Source: Cohnella luojiensis
GTDB lineage: Bacteria > Bacillota > Bacilli > Paenibacillales > Paenibacillaceae
DNA length: 64,000 nt
NCBI RefSeq assembly: GCF_004564235.1
Contig: NZ_SOMN01000021.1
Location: forward strand, 23,940-87,939
Direction: 5' to 3'
The position numbers and the translations under genes are program-made. Below are positions 1 to 9,275 of this stretch, piece after piece. A model generated the notes under the pieces. The model was not told the DNA's origin. It saw only the letters and a list, made by a program, of their open reading frames with translations, and searched no databases. Positions within the stretch are counted from its first letter, which is position 1. Every line of letters starts with the position of its first letter.

Positions 1-381
1 TTCGTAGGCAACGTTGAATCCCGGGATGTGCTGGAGCGACCGTGCGATGTGCTTGTTTGCGACGGCTTTTCGGGAAACATTATGCTGAAGGCTATCGAAG
101 GCGCTGCGTCCGTGATATTCAAGCTGTTGAGGGCGGAGTTGACGGCTTCTTTCACCTCCAAACTAGCTGCAGGCGTTCTTAAACCGAACTTCAGGCGCGT
201 CAGGGATAAAATGGATTATAACGAATATAACGGCGCTCCATTATTGGGGGTAAACGGTTTGGTCATCAAGGGCCACGGTTCCTCGGATGCCAAAGCCATG
301 AAGACGGCGATCAGGCAAACGCGCACGGCAATCGGAAACGGACTCATCGCGGCGCTAGCGGATGAATTCAGCGGAAAGTGA
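1..381 (+). CDS. plsX: Phosphate acyltransferase PlsX (3' part)
   Basis: This is the C-terminal part of PlsX, the soluble enzyme that converts acyl-ACP to acyl-phosphate for PlsY in phospholipid synthesis. The reading frame is open from base 1 (FVGNVESRDVL...), so the gene is cut by the window edge and only 126 residues are visible. The segment CDVLVCDGFSGN followed by a run of small residues is typical of the PlsX C-terminal half, as is the closing GLVIKGHGSSDAKAMKTAI stretch. The stop lies ten bases before the fabH start, which fits a plsX-fabH-fabD-fabG operon as in other Bacillales. The product is expected to be a peripheral membrane enzyme. The identification rests on motif memory and context and is secure. 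Confidence 0.95.
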   Translation, partial: FVGNVESRDVLERPCDVLVCDGFSGNIMLKAIEGAASVIFKLLRAELTASFTSKLAAGVLKPNFRRVRDKMDYNEYNGAPLLGVNGLVIKGHGSSDAKAMKTAIRQTRTAIGNGLIAALADEFSGK

Positions 382-391
382 GAGAGGACTC

Positions 392-1378
392 ATGAATGAA
401 ATAGCTGTCGGTATTCTGGGAACGGGCAAATACGTGCCGGAACGCCGTCTAACGAATCAAGATTTGGAACGGATGGTTGAAACGAACGACGAATGGATCG
501 TTACCCGGACGGGAATTCGGGAACGAAGGATCGCGGCTCAGGAGCAAGCGACGTCCGACCTTGCTTATGAGGCTTCCGTTCAAGCGTTGAAGAGCGCGGG
601 AATATCGGCGGAAGAGCTCGATCTGATTATCGTCGCGACGATTACCCCCGATATGTTCTTTCCTTCCACGGCTTGTTTGCTGCAAGAAAAGCTGGGTGCG
701 AAGAAGGCCGCGGCGTTTGATTTATCCGCCGCTTGCTCCGGATTCATCTATGGGCTCGCAAACGCGACAGGATTTATCAAGATGGGAATGTACCGTCACG
801 TTCTCGTTGTAGGCGCCGAATGCCTGTCCAGGATTACGGACTACACGGACCGCAACACTTCGATTCTGTTCGGCGACGGGGCAGGCGCCGTCATACTAGG
901 CGAGGTTCCGGAAGGCCGCGGATTCAAATCGTTCAAGCTGGGAGCCGATGGCTCCGGCGGCGAGTTGCTGAAGATCAGCGGAGGCGGTTCCCGTCTTCCG
1001 TCGACGGAGCAATCCGTCAGCGAACGCCGTCATTATATCGAGATGAACGGACGCGACGTGTTTAAGTTCGCCGTCAGGGTCATGGGAAGCGCAGCAGAGG
1101 AAGCTTTGGCCAGCGCCGGCTATGAGAAGTCCGACATTGATCTTCTCGTTCCGCATCAAGCGAATATCAGAATCATCCAATCGGCTTTGGAGAGATTGGA
1201 TTTGTCGGAGGACAAGGCTATGATCAACTTGGACCGTTACGGCAACGTATCCGCTGCTTCCATCCCGCTCGCCCTTGCGGAAGCGGTGGAAGAGGGACGC
1301 GTCAAGGAAGGGGATTGCCTCGTGCTCGTCGGCTTCGGCGGCGGATTAACGTGGGGTGCTTCCGTCTTGGTCTGGTAA
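392..1378 (+). CDS. fabH: 3-oxoacyl-ACP synthase III (FabH)
   Basis: FabH condenses acetyl-CoA or branched short-chain acyl-CoA with malonyl-ACP and so starts fatty-acid synthesis. The 328-residue protein has the family length. The nucleophilic Cys is in DLSAACSGFIYGL, the His in LLVPHQAN and the Asn in NLDRYGNVSAAS, together giving the Cys-His-Asn triad. The C-terminal GFGGGLTWGA loop is also typical. An upstream ATG at 362 overlaps plsX, but the ATG at 392 has GAGAGGA just upstream and gives the usual N-terminus (MNEIAVGILGTGKYVP), so 392 is preferred. The gene is followed after 19 bases by fabD. Substrate preference for branched primers is likely in this group but cannot be read from the sequence. 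Confidence 0.96.
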   Translation: MNEIAVGILGTGKYVPERRLTNQDLERMVETNDEWIVTRTGIRERRIAAQEQATSDLAYEASVQALKSAGISAEELDLIIVATITPDMFFPSTACLLQEKLGAKKAAAFDLSAACSGFIYGLANATGFIKMGMYRHVLVVGAECLSRITDYTDRNTSILFGDGAGAVILGEVPEGRGFKSFKLGADGSGGELLKISGGGSRLPSTEQSVSERRHYIEMNGRDVFKFAVRVMGSAAEEALASAGYEKSDIDLLVPHQANIRIIQSALERLDLSEDKAMINLDRYGNVSAASIPLALAEAVEEGRVKEGDCLVLVGFGGGLTWGASVLVW

Positions 1379-1397
1379 GGGAAGAGGAGGAGTTACA

Positions 1398-2324
1398 TTG
1401 GGTAAAATCGCATTTGTATTTCCCGGTCAAGGAGCGCAATCGGTTGGCATGGGTAAGGATGCTTACGATAGCAATGCCGCAGCTCGCGCGATCCTCGATC
1501 AAGCTGACGCGGTGCTCGGGTTTCCGTTAACGGAGCTGGCGTTCGAAGGACCGGATGAGGAATTGCGTCAGACGGCCAACACGCAACCGGCATTGCTGGC
1601 TACCAGCATTGCCTTGCTTGAAATGTACAAAGATCAGGGCGTCAAGCCGGATTTCGTCGCCGGGCACTCCTTGGGAGAATACAGCGCGCTTGTCGCCGCG
1701 GGCGTGCTCGCTTTCGAAGATGCGATCCGGCTCGTGAGGGCGCGCGGTCAATTCATGGAGCAAGCCGTACCGAGCGGACAAGGCGCCATGGCTGCCGTGC
1801 TTGGCGCGGAGCGTGAAACGTTGCAGTCTCTGTGCGCGGATATCTCCGCTTCGACAGGGCTCGTAGAACTCGCTAACGTGAATTGCCCGGGGCAAATCGT
1901 CGTATCGGGGTCCGCGGAAGGCGTTGCGGCCGTCGTCGAGCGGGGAAAAGAGGCGGGAGCCAAGCGGGTTATCCCGCTTGACGTCAGCGGTCCTTTTCAC
2001 TCGTCGCTCATGCAACCTGCGGCGGACAACTTAGCAGGGGAACTGTCGAAGGTAGAATTCCATTCCGCTCAAGTGCCGGTTATCGCGAATGTTCATGCCA
2101 AACCCGTTACCTCCGGCGCAGAGCTTCGCGAGCTATTGGTGAAACAAGTGGTATCCCCCGTTCAGTGGGAAGACACCGTTAAGTATCTGATCGGCGAAGG
2201 CGTCGACACTTTCGTGGAGATCGGTTCCGGGACGGTTCTTGCCGGCTTGATCAAGAAGATCGACAAATCGGTACAGGTGATTTCGGTAAACAGTGCCGCG
2301 GCAGCCGACGCAGTTGCACAATGA
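1398..2324 (+). CDS. fabD: Malonyl-CoA:ACP transacylase (FabD)
   Basis: FabD moves the malonyl group from CoA to ACP. The 308-residue product shows the N-terminal IAFVFPGQGAQ motif, the active-site serine in GHSLGEYSAL and the histidine in SGPFHSSLM. I chose the TTG start at 1398 because AGAGGAGGAG lies directly upstream and because it yields the conserved start (M)GKIAFVFPG; the longer frame from 1356 would add residues that do not look like the family. It sits between fabH and fabG in one transcription unit. Nothing is unusual apart from the TTG start, which is common in this organism. Confidence 0.96.
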   Translation: MGKIAFVFPGQGAQSVGMGKDAYDSNAAARAILDQADAVLGFPLTELAFEGPDEELRQTANTQPALLATSIALLEMYKDQGVKPDFVAGHSLGEYSALVAAGVLAFEDAIRLVRARGQFMEQAVPSGQGAMAAVLGAERETLQSLCADISASTGLVELANVNCPGQIVVSGSAEGVAAVVERGKEAGAKRVIPLDVSGPFHSSLMQPAADNLAGELSKVEFHSAQVPVIANVHAKPVTSGAELRELLVKQVVSPVQWEDTVKYLIGEGVDTFVEIGSGTVLAGLIKKIDKSVQVISVNSAAAADAVAQ

Positions 2325-2363
2325 AGCTGAAACAGCGACAATGTACGAGAGGGTGATCGGATA

Positions 2364-3116
2364 ATGGCGATGTGGGATCTAAACGGCAAGAGCGCTCTCG
2401 TAACGGGAGCGTCGCGCGGAATCGGCCGGGCGATCGCGATCGCGCTTGCCGAGGCAGGCGCGGACGTGGCGGTTAACTATTCCGGCAGCGAAGCGGCTGC
2501 GGCGGAAACCGTGAAAGCGGTGGAAGCGCTCGGTCGCAAAGCGATCATGGTTAAAGCGAACGTCGGCAAAGCCGCGGAATTCGAAGAAATGGTATCGAAG
2601 GCAATCGAAGCCTTCGGCAAGCTGGACATTCTCGTGAATAATGCGGGCATTACCCGTGATAACCTAATCATGCGAATGAAGGAATCCGAATTCGACGAAG
2701 TCATCGAGACGAACCTGAAGGGCGTGTTCAACGGCCTGAAAGCCGTGACCCGTTCCATGATGAAGCAGCGGTCAGGCCGGATCATCAACATTTCGTCCGT
2801 CGTCGGCGTGCTCGGCAATGCCGGGCAAGCCAACTATGTCGCCGCCAAAGCGGGCGTCATCGGATTGACGAAGTCCGCGGCAAAGGAATTGGCTTCGCGC
2901 GGGATTACGGTTAACGCCGTAGCGCCGGGCTTCATCGAGTCGGACATGACCGACAAGCTTCCCGCGGAATATCGGGAGAAGCTGCTCGGAGAAATTCCGA
3001 TCGGTCGCATGGGCCGTCCCGAGGACATCGCGGCGGCCGTCGTTTACCTGGCTTCCGATGCCGCTTCGTACATGACCGGCCAAACGATTCACGTCGACGG
3101 CGGAATGTACATGTAG
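2364..3116 (+). CDS. fabG: 3-oxoacyl-ACP reductase (FabG)
   Basis: FabG reduces 3-oxoacyl-ACP with NADPH in each elongation cycle. The 250-residue protein is a classical short-chain dehydrogenase: [10 protein letters not shown] is the nucleotide-binding motif, NNAG follows, and the catalytic Ser-Tyr-Lys residues are in NISSVVG and YVAAKAG. The C-terminus VDGGMYM is typical. The ATG at 2364 follows GAGGGTGATC at a normal distance. Position between fabD and acpP supports fatty-acid synthesis rather than another reductase role. Confidence 0.96.
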   Translation: MAMWDLNGKSALVTGASRGIGRAIAIALAEAGADVAVNYSGSEAAAAETVKAVEALGRKAIMVKANVGKAAEFEEMVSKAIEAFGKLDILVNNAGITRDNLIMRMKESEFDEVIETNLKGVFNGLKAVTRSMMKQRSGRIINISSVVGVLGNAGQANYVAAKAGVIGLTKSAAKELASRGITVNAVAPGFIESDMTDKLPAEYREKLLGEIPIGRMGRPEDIAAAVVYLASDAASYMTGQTIHVDGGMYM

Positions 3117-3131
3117 CACGGTTAAGCAGTA

Positions 3132-3160
3132 TGGCTTTTTGTCCATGATTCACGTATAAT
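3132..3160 (+). promoter_or_regulatory. Candidate sigma-A promoter for acpP
   Basis: A perfect TATAAT lies at 3155-3160, 17 bases after TGGCTT at 3132-3137. It sits in the short fabG-acpP gap just before the acpP ribosome binding site. An internal promoter for the very abundant acyl carrier protein is plausible, but the -35 box is poor and the leader would be very short. Confidence 0.45.
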
Positions 3161-3181
3161 ACGTTAAGGGAGGTGAACCGG

Positions 3182-3415
3182 ATGTCCGATGTACAAGAAC
3201 GTGTTAAACGCATCGTTATCGAACGCCTAGGTGTTGAAGAGGCAGAGGTAACAGCCGAAGCATCCTTCAAAGACGACTTAGGCGCTGACTCTCTCGATGT
3301 GGTAGAACTCGTTATGGAGCTCGAAGACGAATTCGACTTGGAGATTTCAGACGAGGATGCAGAGAAGATCACAACGGTGGGAGAAGTCGTTAAATACATA
3401 CAATCTCATGCGTAA
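3182..3415 (+). CDS. acpP: Acyl carrier protein
   Basis: The 77-residue acidic protein carries fatty-acyl intermediates on a phosphopantetheine arm. The attachment serine is in the [12 protein letters not shown] motif in the middle of the chain, and the rest is a typical four-helix acidic ACP. The ATG at 3182 is preceded by GGGAGGTGA with good spacing; the in-frame GTG at 3173 overlaps that ribosome binding site and is unlikely. It lies between fabG and fabF, as expected. Confidence 0.97.
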   Translation: MSDVQERVKRIVIERLGVEEAEVTAEASFKDDLGADSLDVVELVMELEDEFDLEISDEDAEKITTVGEVVKYIQSHA

Positions 3416-3424
3416 TGATCGACC

Positions 3425-3448
3425 GGGTCCCGTTATTGCGACGGGACT
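3425..3448 (+). terminator. Hairpin between acpP and fabF
   Basis: GTCCCGT and ACGGGAC form a 7-bp stem with a TATTGCG loop just after the acpP stop. There is no U-run, so it is more likely an mRNA 3' stabilising hairpin or weak attenuator than a strong terminator. It could help raise acpP mRNA over fabF mRNA. Confidence 0.45.
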
Positions 3449-3492
3449 TCTGCACATTTAAGCGTCTTTTACCCTGAAGAGGTGAATTGGTT

Positions 3493-4731
3493 TTGACACA
3501 GCGTGTTGTAGTCACGGGAATGGGGGTCGTCACGTCCCTCGGATCCGATTTGCCTACGTTCTGGAACAACTTATTGAACGGTAAATCGGGAATTAGCCTA
3601 ATAGAAGCATTCGATACCACTGAATATACAACGAAGATAGCAGCAGAAATCAAGGATTTCGATCCTGGCGCATATATCGACAAGAAAGAATCCCGCAAGA
3701 TGGACCGCTTCGTGCAATTCGGCGTGGCGGCCAGCAAACTCGCCGTCGAAGACGCAAAGCTCGTCATCGGCGAGAATGCCGACCCTGAACGGGTTGGCGT
3801 CGTCGTCGGTTCGGGAATCGGCGGATTAGGCACTTGGGAAGATCAGCATACTGTGCTGATGGAGAAGGGGCCTCGCCGCGTGAGCCCGTTCTTTATCCCT
3901 ATGATGATCGCGAACATGGCCAGCGGCCAAGTTTCGATGATCACCGGCGCCAAAGGCCCGAACTCCGCAGCCGTCTCGGCTTGCGCGACGGGAACGCACT
4001 CCATCGGCGATAGTTATAAAATGATTCAACGCGGCGATGCCGACGTTATGATCTGCGGCGGCGCGGAAGCGACGATCCGCCCGATCGGGATGGCGGGTTT
4101 CTGCTCCATGCGGGCGATGAGCACGCGCAATGACGAGCCGGAGAAAGCGAGTCGGCCGTTCGACGTGGAACGCGACGGTTTCGTTATGGGCGAAGGCGCG
4201 GGCGTACTTATTCTAGAGTCGCTTGAGCACGCTCAGAAGAGAGGCGCTCGCATCTATGCCGAAGTCATTGGCTACGGGATGAGCGGAGACGCCCATCATA
4301 TGACCGAACCGGATCCGGACGGCGCTGCCCGTTGCATGAAAAAGGCGTTGAACGACGCCGGAATCGCCCCGGAAGCCGTCCAGTATATCAACGCTCACGG
4401 TACATCGACTCCGGTTGGAGACCAATCGGAAACGATGGCGATCAAGAAAGCTTTCGGCGACCACGCTTACAAGCTTGCGGTCAGCTCGACGAAGTCGATG
4501 ACCGGTCACCTGCTCGGCGCTGCCGGCGGCGTGGAAGCCGTTATTCTGGGGTTAACGCTTCAGAACGGCGTTATACCGCCGACTGCAAACCTCGACAATC
4601 AAGATCCGGAGCTCGATCTGGATTACGTACCGAATAAGCCGCGTGAAGCGGACGTGCAAGTGGCATTGTCTAACTCGTTCGGGTTCGGCGGCCATAACGC
4701 GACCATCATCATGCGTAAATACGAAGCCTAA
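3493..4731 (+). CDS. fabF: 3-oxoacyl-ACP synthase II (FabF)
   Basis: FabF performs the elongation condensations on malonyl-ACP. The 412-residue product has the Cys in [12 protein letters not shown], one His in [11 protein letters not shown] and the second in [14 protein letters not shown], which is the Cys-His-His triad of this family. The C-terminal SFGFGGHNA loop is typical. Two TTG codons (3487 and 3493) could start it; 3493 has AGAGGTGA at the better spacing and yields (M)[10 protein letters not shown]. It is followed by a hairpin and then rnc. Confidence 0.96.
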   Translation: MTQRVVVTGMGVVTSLGSDLPTFWNNLLNGKSGISLIEAFDTTEYTTKIAAEIKDFDPGAYIDKKESRKMDRFVQFGVAASKLAVEDAKLVIGENADPERVGVVVGSGIGGLGTWEDQHTVLMEKGPRRVSPFFIPMMIANMASGQVSMITGAKGPNSAAVSACATGTHSIGDSYKMIQRGDADVMICGGAEATIRPIGMAGFCSMRAMSTRNDEPEKASRPFDVERDGFVMGEGAGVLILESLEHAQKRGARIYAEVIGYGMSGDAHHMTEPDPDGAARCMKKALNDAGIAPEAVQYINAHGTSTPVGDQSETMAIKKAFGDHAYKLAVSSTKSMTGHLLGAAGGVEAVILGLTLQNGVIPPTANLDNQDPELDLDYVPNKPREADVQVALSNSFGFGGHNATIIMRKYEA

Positions 4732-4746
4732 TAAGCGCGTGAACGT

Positions 4747-4785
4747 CGACGCAGGCGGCATATGCTGCCTGCGTCGGTTGTTTAT
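4747..4785 (+). terminator. Hairpin after fabF
   Basis: CGACGCAGGC (4747-4756) and GCCTGCGTCG (4767-4776) form a perfect 10-bp stem around a 10-base loop, followed by GTTGTTT. The stem is strong but the U-run is poor, so it may only partly terminate and let transcription continue into rnc. Confidence 0.55.
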
Positions 4786-4809
4786 GCGGCGCAATTGAGG
4801 TGAGAGAAG

Positions 4810-5502
4810 ATGACAGACGTATTTAAGGAATTTCAAGAACGCATCGACATGACATTTCGGAATCCGGCATTGCTCAAGCAAGCGTTCACTCATACTTCCT
4901 ACGTGAACGAACAGCGGGGCCCCCGCATTGCCGATAACGAGCGGCTGGAGTTTCTAGGCGATGCCGTACTGCAACTAACGGTTTCGGAGTATTTGTACCG
5001 GCTGTATCCGGATTCTCCGGAAGGGGAATTGACCCGTTTGCGGGCGAGTATCGTCTGCGAACCATCGCTTGTCCGTTTTGCCGAGACGCTCGAATTCGGG
5101 CAGGTCGTGCTGCTCGGCAAAGGGGAGGAGCAGACGGGAGGCCGAACGCGTCCGTCTTTGCTTGCCGACGCTTTCGAAGCGTTCCTAGGCGCTCTATATT
5201 TGGATCAAGGATTAAACGCCGTGCGTACTTTTCTTGACCGTCATTTATTTTCCGCGTTGCCCCGTGACGGGCAAACTCCGCTTAAGGATTTCAAGACGGA
5301 ACTGCAGGAGAAAGTTCAGCAACTGTCGATGGGGGCTCTTGATTACCGCATCGTGGAGGAGCGGGGTCCCGCCCATGATCGCGAGTTCGTCGCCGTCGTG
5401 GCTATCGGCAAGCAGCGGCTGGGCACGGGGATAGGACGATCTAAGAAGGAAGCGGAGCAACAAGCGGCCTCGCAGGCGCTTGCGACATTTCCGAAGGCGT
5501 AA
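4810..5502 (+). CDS. rnc: Ribonuclease III
   Basis: RNase III cuts double-stranded RNA and matures rRNA precursors. The 230-residue protein has the catalytic signature NERLEFLGDAVLQ near residues 43-55, the second acidic cluster DAFEAFLGALYLD, and a C-terminal double-stranded RNA-binding domain starting around residue 155 (PLKDFKTELQEKVQ ... SKKEAEQQAA). The ATG at 4810 follows GAGGTGAGAGA. It precedes smc, the usual Bacillales order. Confidence 0.97.
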   Translation: MTDVFKEFQERIDMTFRNPALLKQAFTHTSYVNEQRGPRIADNERLEFLGDAVLQLTVSEYLYRLYPDSPEGELTRLRASIVCEPSLVRFAETLEFGQVVLLGKGEEQTGGRTRPSLLADAFEAFLGALYLDQGLNAVRTFLDRHLFSALPRDGQTPLKDFKTELQEKVQQLSMGALDYRIVEERGPAHDREFVAVVAIGKQRLGTGIGRSKKEAEQQAASQALATFPKA

Positions 5503-5541
5503 CTCGGTTAACCGAACGACTCGAGAGGAGATATTATCCTT

Positions 5542-8500
5542 ATGTTTTTGAAAAGAATCGAGCTGACCGGTTTTAAGTCATTCGCGGACCGGACCGAGCT
5601 GGAATTCGTACGGGGCATCACCGCGGTAGTCGGACCGAACGGCAGCGGCAAAAGCAATATTTCCGACGGCATTCGCTGGGTACTTGGCGAACAGAGCGCG
5701 AAATCGCTCCGCGGCGGCAATATGCAGGACATCATTTTCGCGGGCAGCGATACCCGGAAGGCCGTAAATTTCGGCGAGGTATCCTTGACGTTGGACAATA
5801 TGGACAAGGCATTGCCCCTCGACTTCAGCGAAGTGACGGTGACCCGCAGAGTTCACCGGAACGGGGAAAGCGAATATTTGATCAACAAACAACCATGCCG
5901 GCTCAAGGATATTACGGAGCTGTTCATGGATACGGGAATCGGCCGGGAAGCGTATTCGATTATCGGACAAGGCCGCATCGAGGAAATCTTGAGCACGCGT
6001 TCGGAGGATCGACGGGGAATTTTCGAAGAGGCTTCCGGGATCGTAAAGTACAAAAGCCGGAAGAAGGAAGCCCAGAAGAAGCTCGAGGATACCGAGAATA
6101 ATTTGCTGAGGATTCATGACCTCGTCAGCGAGCTTAATGGCCAGATCGAGCCGCTTAAGGAGCAATCGGAGAAAGCCGAAGCCTATAAAACGCTAAAAGA
6201 AGATTTGAAAAACAAAGAAATCGCGCTGTACGTTCATCAGATCGAGGGAGTGCATACTTCCTGGACGCAAACGAACGAGAAGCTAGCGGTTCTTCGCGAT
6301 GAACAATTGGGTTTATCCACATTCGTAAGCAAACATGACGCGATCCTCGAGGAAGAACGTCAAGCGCTAGTTCAACTGGAGGAATTGTTGGAGAAGCTCC
6401 AGGACGAGCTGCTTCGTTGCAGCGAGGAAACCGAGAAATCGGAAGGCTACGTGGAATTGCTTAACGAACGCCGCGGTCACCTGGAGCGTACTCGCAAAGG
6501 GCTGCAGCAGTCGTTGACGTCAGCCGAAGAGCGGTTCGAGCTAACGACCGCCGAGGATGCGGCGTTAAAGGTGAAGAGAGCTCAGTTGGAGACGGAATTG
6601 TCCGGGTTCTCCGCTAAGCTTGCCGACGAAGAAGACAGATTGGCGTTGGCGGACGGAAGCACGGAAGTCGAAGAGCGCTTGAAGGCCGAGCTGTTCGATA
6701 CGCTGAACGCGATGGCGCAAGCGCGTAACGATATCCGCTACGGCGAAGGCCAGCGGGAAGTGTTGGAACGCAGGGTTGCCAGGATCGCGGAAGAGGAAAC
6801 GAAATGGCGCGAGCAGATGGATGCCCTTCAGGCCAAGCGCGAGCAGCTCGAGGAGAGGATAGCGGCCGTAACGCGGGCGCTTACGGAAGTTCGCGACCGC
6901 TACGTTGCGGAAGGGGTCCGATCGGGAGAACTGCAACGGAAGGTCGAGGAAGCCCAGGCGTCCGTACGCCGGTTCGAACAGAAGAAGGAAGCTCTAGTGT
7001 CGCGAAGGGACACGATCAAAGAGCTTCAGAATGATTATGACGGCTTCCAACACGGAGTCCGTGAAGTGCTCAAGGCATCGAAAAGAGGCAATCTGCACGG
7101 CGTTCACGGTGCCGTGGCAGAGCTCGTCAGCGTACCGGGTCATCTGGAGGTCGCTATTGAAACCGCATTGGGAGCGGCGCTGCAGCATATCGTCATGGAA
7201 GACGAGAAAAGTTCGCGTACGGCTATCGCCTATTTGAAGCAACGTCAATCCGGACGGGCTACGTTCCTCCCGCTCGATGTCATCCGGGCAAGAAACTTGC
7301 CGGATAGCGACCGCCGCATATTAGAGCAGGCCGAAGGCTTTATCGGCGTGGCTTCCGAGCTTGTCGGCTCGGAGCCGAAATATTCCGCGATCGTCAGCAG
7401 CATGCTTGGAAACGTGATTATCGCCGAGTCGCTGGAGCTGGCTAACCGGATTGCTTCCAGGCTGCAATACCGTTTCCGCGTCGTAACGCGGGACGGCGAC
7501 GTCGTGAATGCCGGGGGTTCGATGACGGGCGGTAGTCTCCAGAAGAAGTCTTCCAGCTTGCTTGGCCGCCAGCGGCAATTGGAAGAGCTGGAGCGAGAGA
7601 TCAAGGAAGCGGAGACGGCAAGAGAGCGGGCTAAAGCGGAAACCGACGATCTGAAAAAAGAGCTAGCCCAAGTCGCTCAGAATATCGAACAGCTTCGCAA
7701 TCAAGGGGAGCAAGAACGCTTGAAGGAGCAGCAGGTATCGGGAGAAAGCGGGCAACTCTTGCAAGACGAGAAGCTGCTCGAGGAGCAACGGGTCGCGATG
7801 CTGGGAGAGAAAGCGGCTTTCGATGCGGAAGCCGGCGGACTGAACACCAGCAAAGAGGAAGCAGAGGCGCGGCTTGCCGCACTTACGGATGAAGAGCAGC
7901 GTATTCAGAGCCGAATCCGCGAGGCCGAGGATCTGCGGCGCAAGAGCGCTTCCGCGAAAGAGGAGCTCCAAGCGACGCTTACTGAGCTGAAAGTATCGAT
8001 AGCGCGGTTGGAGCAAGATCGAACCGCCGTCGACGAGCAGATCGGCCGTCAGCGTGCCGACTTGCAACGCATAACCGCAGAAAGAAAACAATTCAAGGAA
8101 TCCTTGGAGCATAACGACGCGGAAACCGCCAGAACGGTGGAAGAGTCGGTAGAGCACAGGGAACGCTTGAACGAATTGCGCATACAGAAGAAACAATTTA
8201 CGGAAAATATCGAATTCAAACGGGCGGACCGCGCAGAGAAGCACCGCGAGCTGGAACGCAAGGAAGGCGAGACGAAGGAACAGCGCGCGAAGCTGAGAAA
8301 CGTCGAGGAAGGCTTGCGCCAAGCGGAAATCGCGGTTAACCGGATGGATGTAGAACTTGATAATCTGCTGCGCAAATTAACCGAGGAATACGAAATCGGC
8401 TTCGAGCTCGCCAAGGAGCGTTATCCGGTTCCGGAGGACATTCTGGCTACCCAGAACGAAGTCCGCGACATGAAACGGAAAATATCCTCGCTTGGCGACG

Positions 8501-9123
8501 TTAACTTGGGGGCGATCGAGGAATACAAACGCGTATTCGAGCGTTTCCATTTCCTGTCGGAGCAAGAAAACGACCTCATCGAGGCGAAGACGAAGCTGCA
8601 TGGCATTATCCGCGAGATGGATGACGAGATGTCCAAACGCTTCCGTACCACGTTCGAGGAGATCCGGAAGCATTTCGTGGTCGTGTTCTCCCGGATGTTC
8701 GGCGGCGGCCGCGCGGATCTCGTTCTGGTGGAGCCGGACCGTCCGCTCGATACGGGCATCGACATCGTCGCTCAACCGCCCGGCAAGAAACTGACGAACC
8801 TGCAGTTGCTTTCCGGCGGAGAGCGGGCGCTTACGGCTATCGCGCTTCTGTTCGCGATATTGAACGTCAAACCGGTACCGTTCTGCGTGCTGGACGAAGT
8901 CGAGGCGGCGCTGGACGAAGCCAACGTAGCGCGATACGCGCAATACATGCGCGAGTTCTCCGATTCGACTCAATTCATCGTCGTTACTCACCGTAAAGGA
9001 ACGATGGAGGAAGCGGACGTTCTATACGGGGTCACGATGGAAGAGGGCGGCGTTTCGAAGCTCGTATCCGTCCGTCTGGAGGAGACGGAAGAGATGACGG
9101 CACCGGCTACTGCGACGGCATAA
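5542..9123 (+). CDS. smc: Chromosome partition protein SMC
   Basis: SMC is the ATPase arm of the ScpAB condensin complex that organises and segregates the chromosome. The 1193-residue protein has Walker A GPNGSGKSN at residues 31-39, long coiled-coil arms either side of a hinge around residues 500-690 (globular stretch beginning near GVHGAVAELV and including SMTGGSL), and a C-terminal head with the signature LSGGERALTAIALLFA and Walker B VLDEVEAALDEAN. Length is usual for Bacillales SMC. The ATG at 5542 has GAGAGGAGAT upstream. A run of hairpin repeats separates it from ftsY. Confidence 0.97.
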   Translation: MFLKRIELTGFKSFADRTELEFVRGITAVVGPNGSGKSNISDGIRWVLGEQSAKSLRGGNMQDIIFAGSDTRKAVNFGEVSLTLDNMDKALPLDFSEVTVTRRVHRNGESEYLINKQPCRLKDITELFMDTGIGREAYSIIGQGRIEEILSTRSEDRRGIFEEASGIVKYKSRKKEAQKKLEDTENNLLRIHDLVSELNGQIEPLKEQSEKAEAYKTLKEDLKNKEIALYVHQIEGVHTSWTQTNEKLAVLRDEQLGLSTFVSKHDAILEEERQALVQLEELLEKLQDELLRCSEETEKSEGYVELLNERRGHLERTRKGLQQSLTSAEERFELTTAEDAALKVKRAQLETELSGFSAKLADEEDRLALADGSTEVEERLKAELFDTLNAMAQARNDIRYGEGQREVLERRVARIAEEETKWREQMDALQAKREQLEERIAAVTRALTEVRDRYVAEGVRSGELQRKVEEAQASVRRFEQKKEALVSRRDTIKELQNDYDGFQHGVREVLKASKRGNLHGVHGAVAELVSVPGHLEVAIETALGAALQHIVMEDEKSSRTAIAYLKQRQSGRATFLPLDVIRARNLPDSDRRILEQAEGFIGVASELVGSEPKYSAIVSSMLGNVIIAESLELANRIASRLQYRFRVVTRDGDVVNAGGSMTGGSLQKKSSSLLGRQRQLEELEREIKEAETARERAKAETDDLKKELAQVAQNIEQLRNQGEQERLKEQQVSGESGQLLQDEKLLEEQRVAMLGEKAAFDAEAGGLNTSKEEAEARLAALTDEEQRIQSRIREAEDLRRKSASAKEELQATLTELKVSIARLEQDRTAVDEQIGRQRADLQRITAERKQFKESLEHNDAETARTVEESVEHRERLNELRIQKKQFTENIEFKRADRAEKHRELERKEGETKEQRAKLRNVEEGLRQAEIAVNRMDVELDNLLRKLTEEYEIGFELAKERYPVPEDILATQNEVRDMKRKISSLGDVNLGAIEEYKRVFERFHFLSEQENDLIEAKTKLHGIIREMDDEMSKRFRTTFEEIRKHFVVVFSRMFGGGRADLVLVEPDRPLDTGIDIVAQPPGKKLTNLQLLSGGERALTAIALLFAILNVKPVPFCVLDEVEAALDEANVARYAQYMREFSDSTQFIVVTHRKGTMEEADVLYGVTMEEGGVSKLVSVRLEETEEMTAPATATA

Positions 9124-9125
9124 AA

Positions 9126-9224
9126 CTCTGCTCGCGTAGAGCAGAATAACGGCCCGTGGCACCGCTATTTTCACGAAATCGGGCCTTGCAGACGAAATAA
9201 CGGCCTGTGGCACCGCTATTCGTC
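9126..9224. repeat. Palindromic repeats between smc and ftsY
   Basis: Right after the smc stop there is a TCTGCTC/GAGCAGA hairpin (about 9127-9144). It is followed by two near-identical 25-base units, 9145-9169 and 9196-9220, that differ at one position and are 51 bases apart. Each begins AATAACGGC and ends ACCGCTATT, which is an imperfect inverted repeat. The second is extended by CAGACGAA on one side and TTCGTCTG on the other to a stem of about 14 bp with one bulge. No T-run follows. This looks like a dispersed repeat family related to the tandem array after yraN. Confidence 0.75.
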
Positions 9225-9275
9225 TGAAAAATACAAACAAAACAATGGATTAGCAATAGGTTGGAGGGAACGCAA

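Noticed and set aside
3887..4029. Short minus-strand ORFs inside fabF, smc, topA and other core genes
   Set aside because: All lie opposite conserved coding sequence and lack ribosome binding sites and coherent domains.
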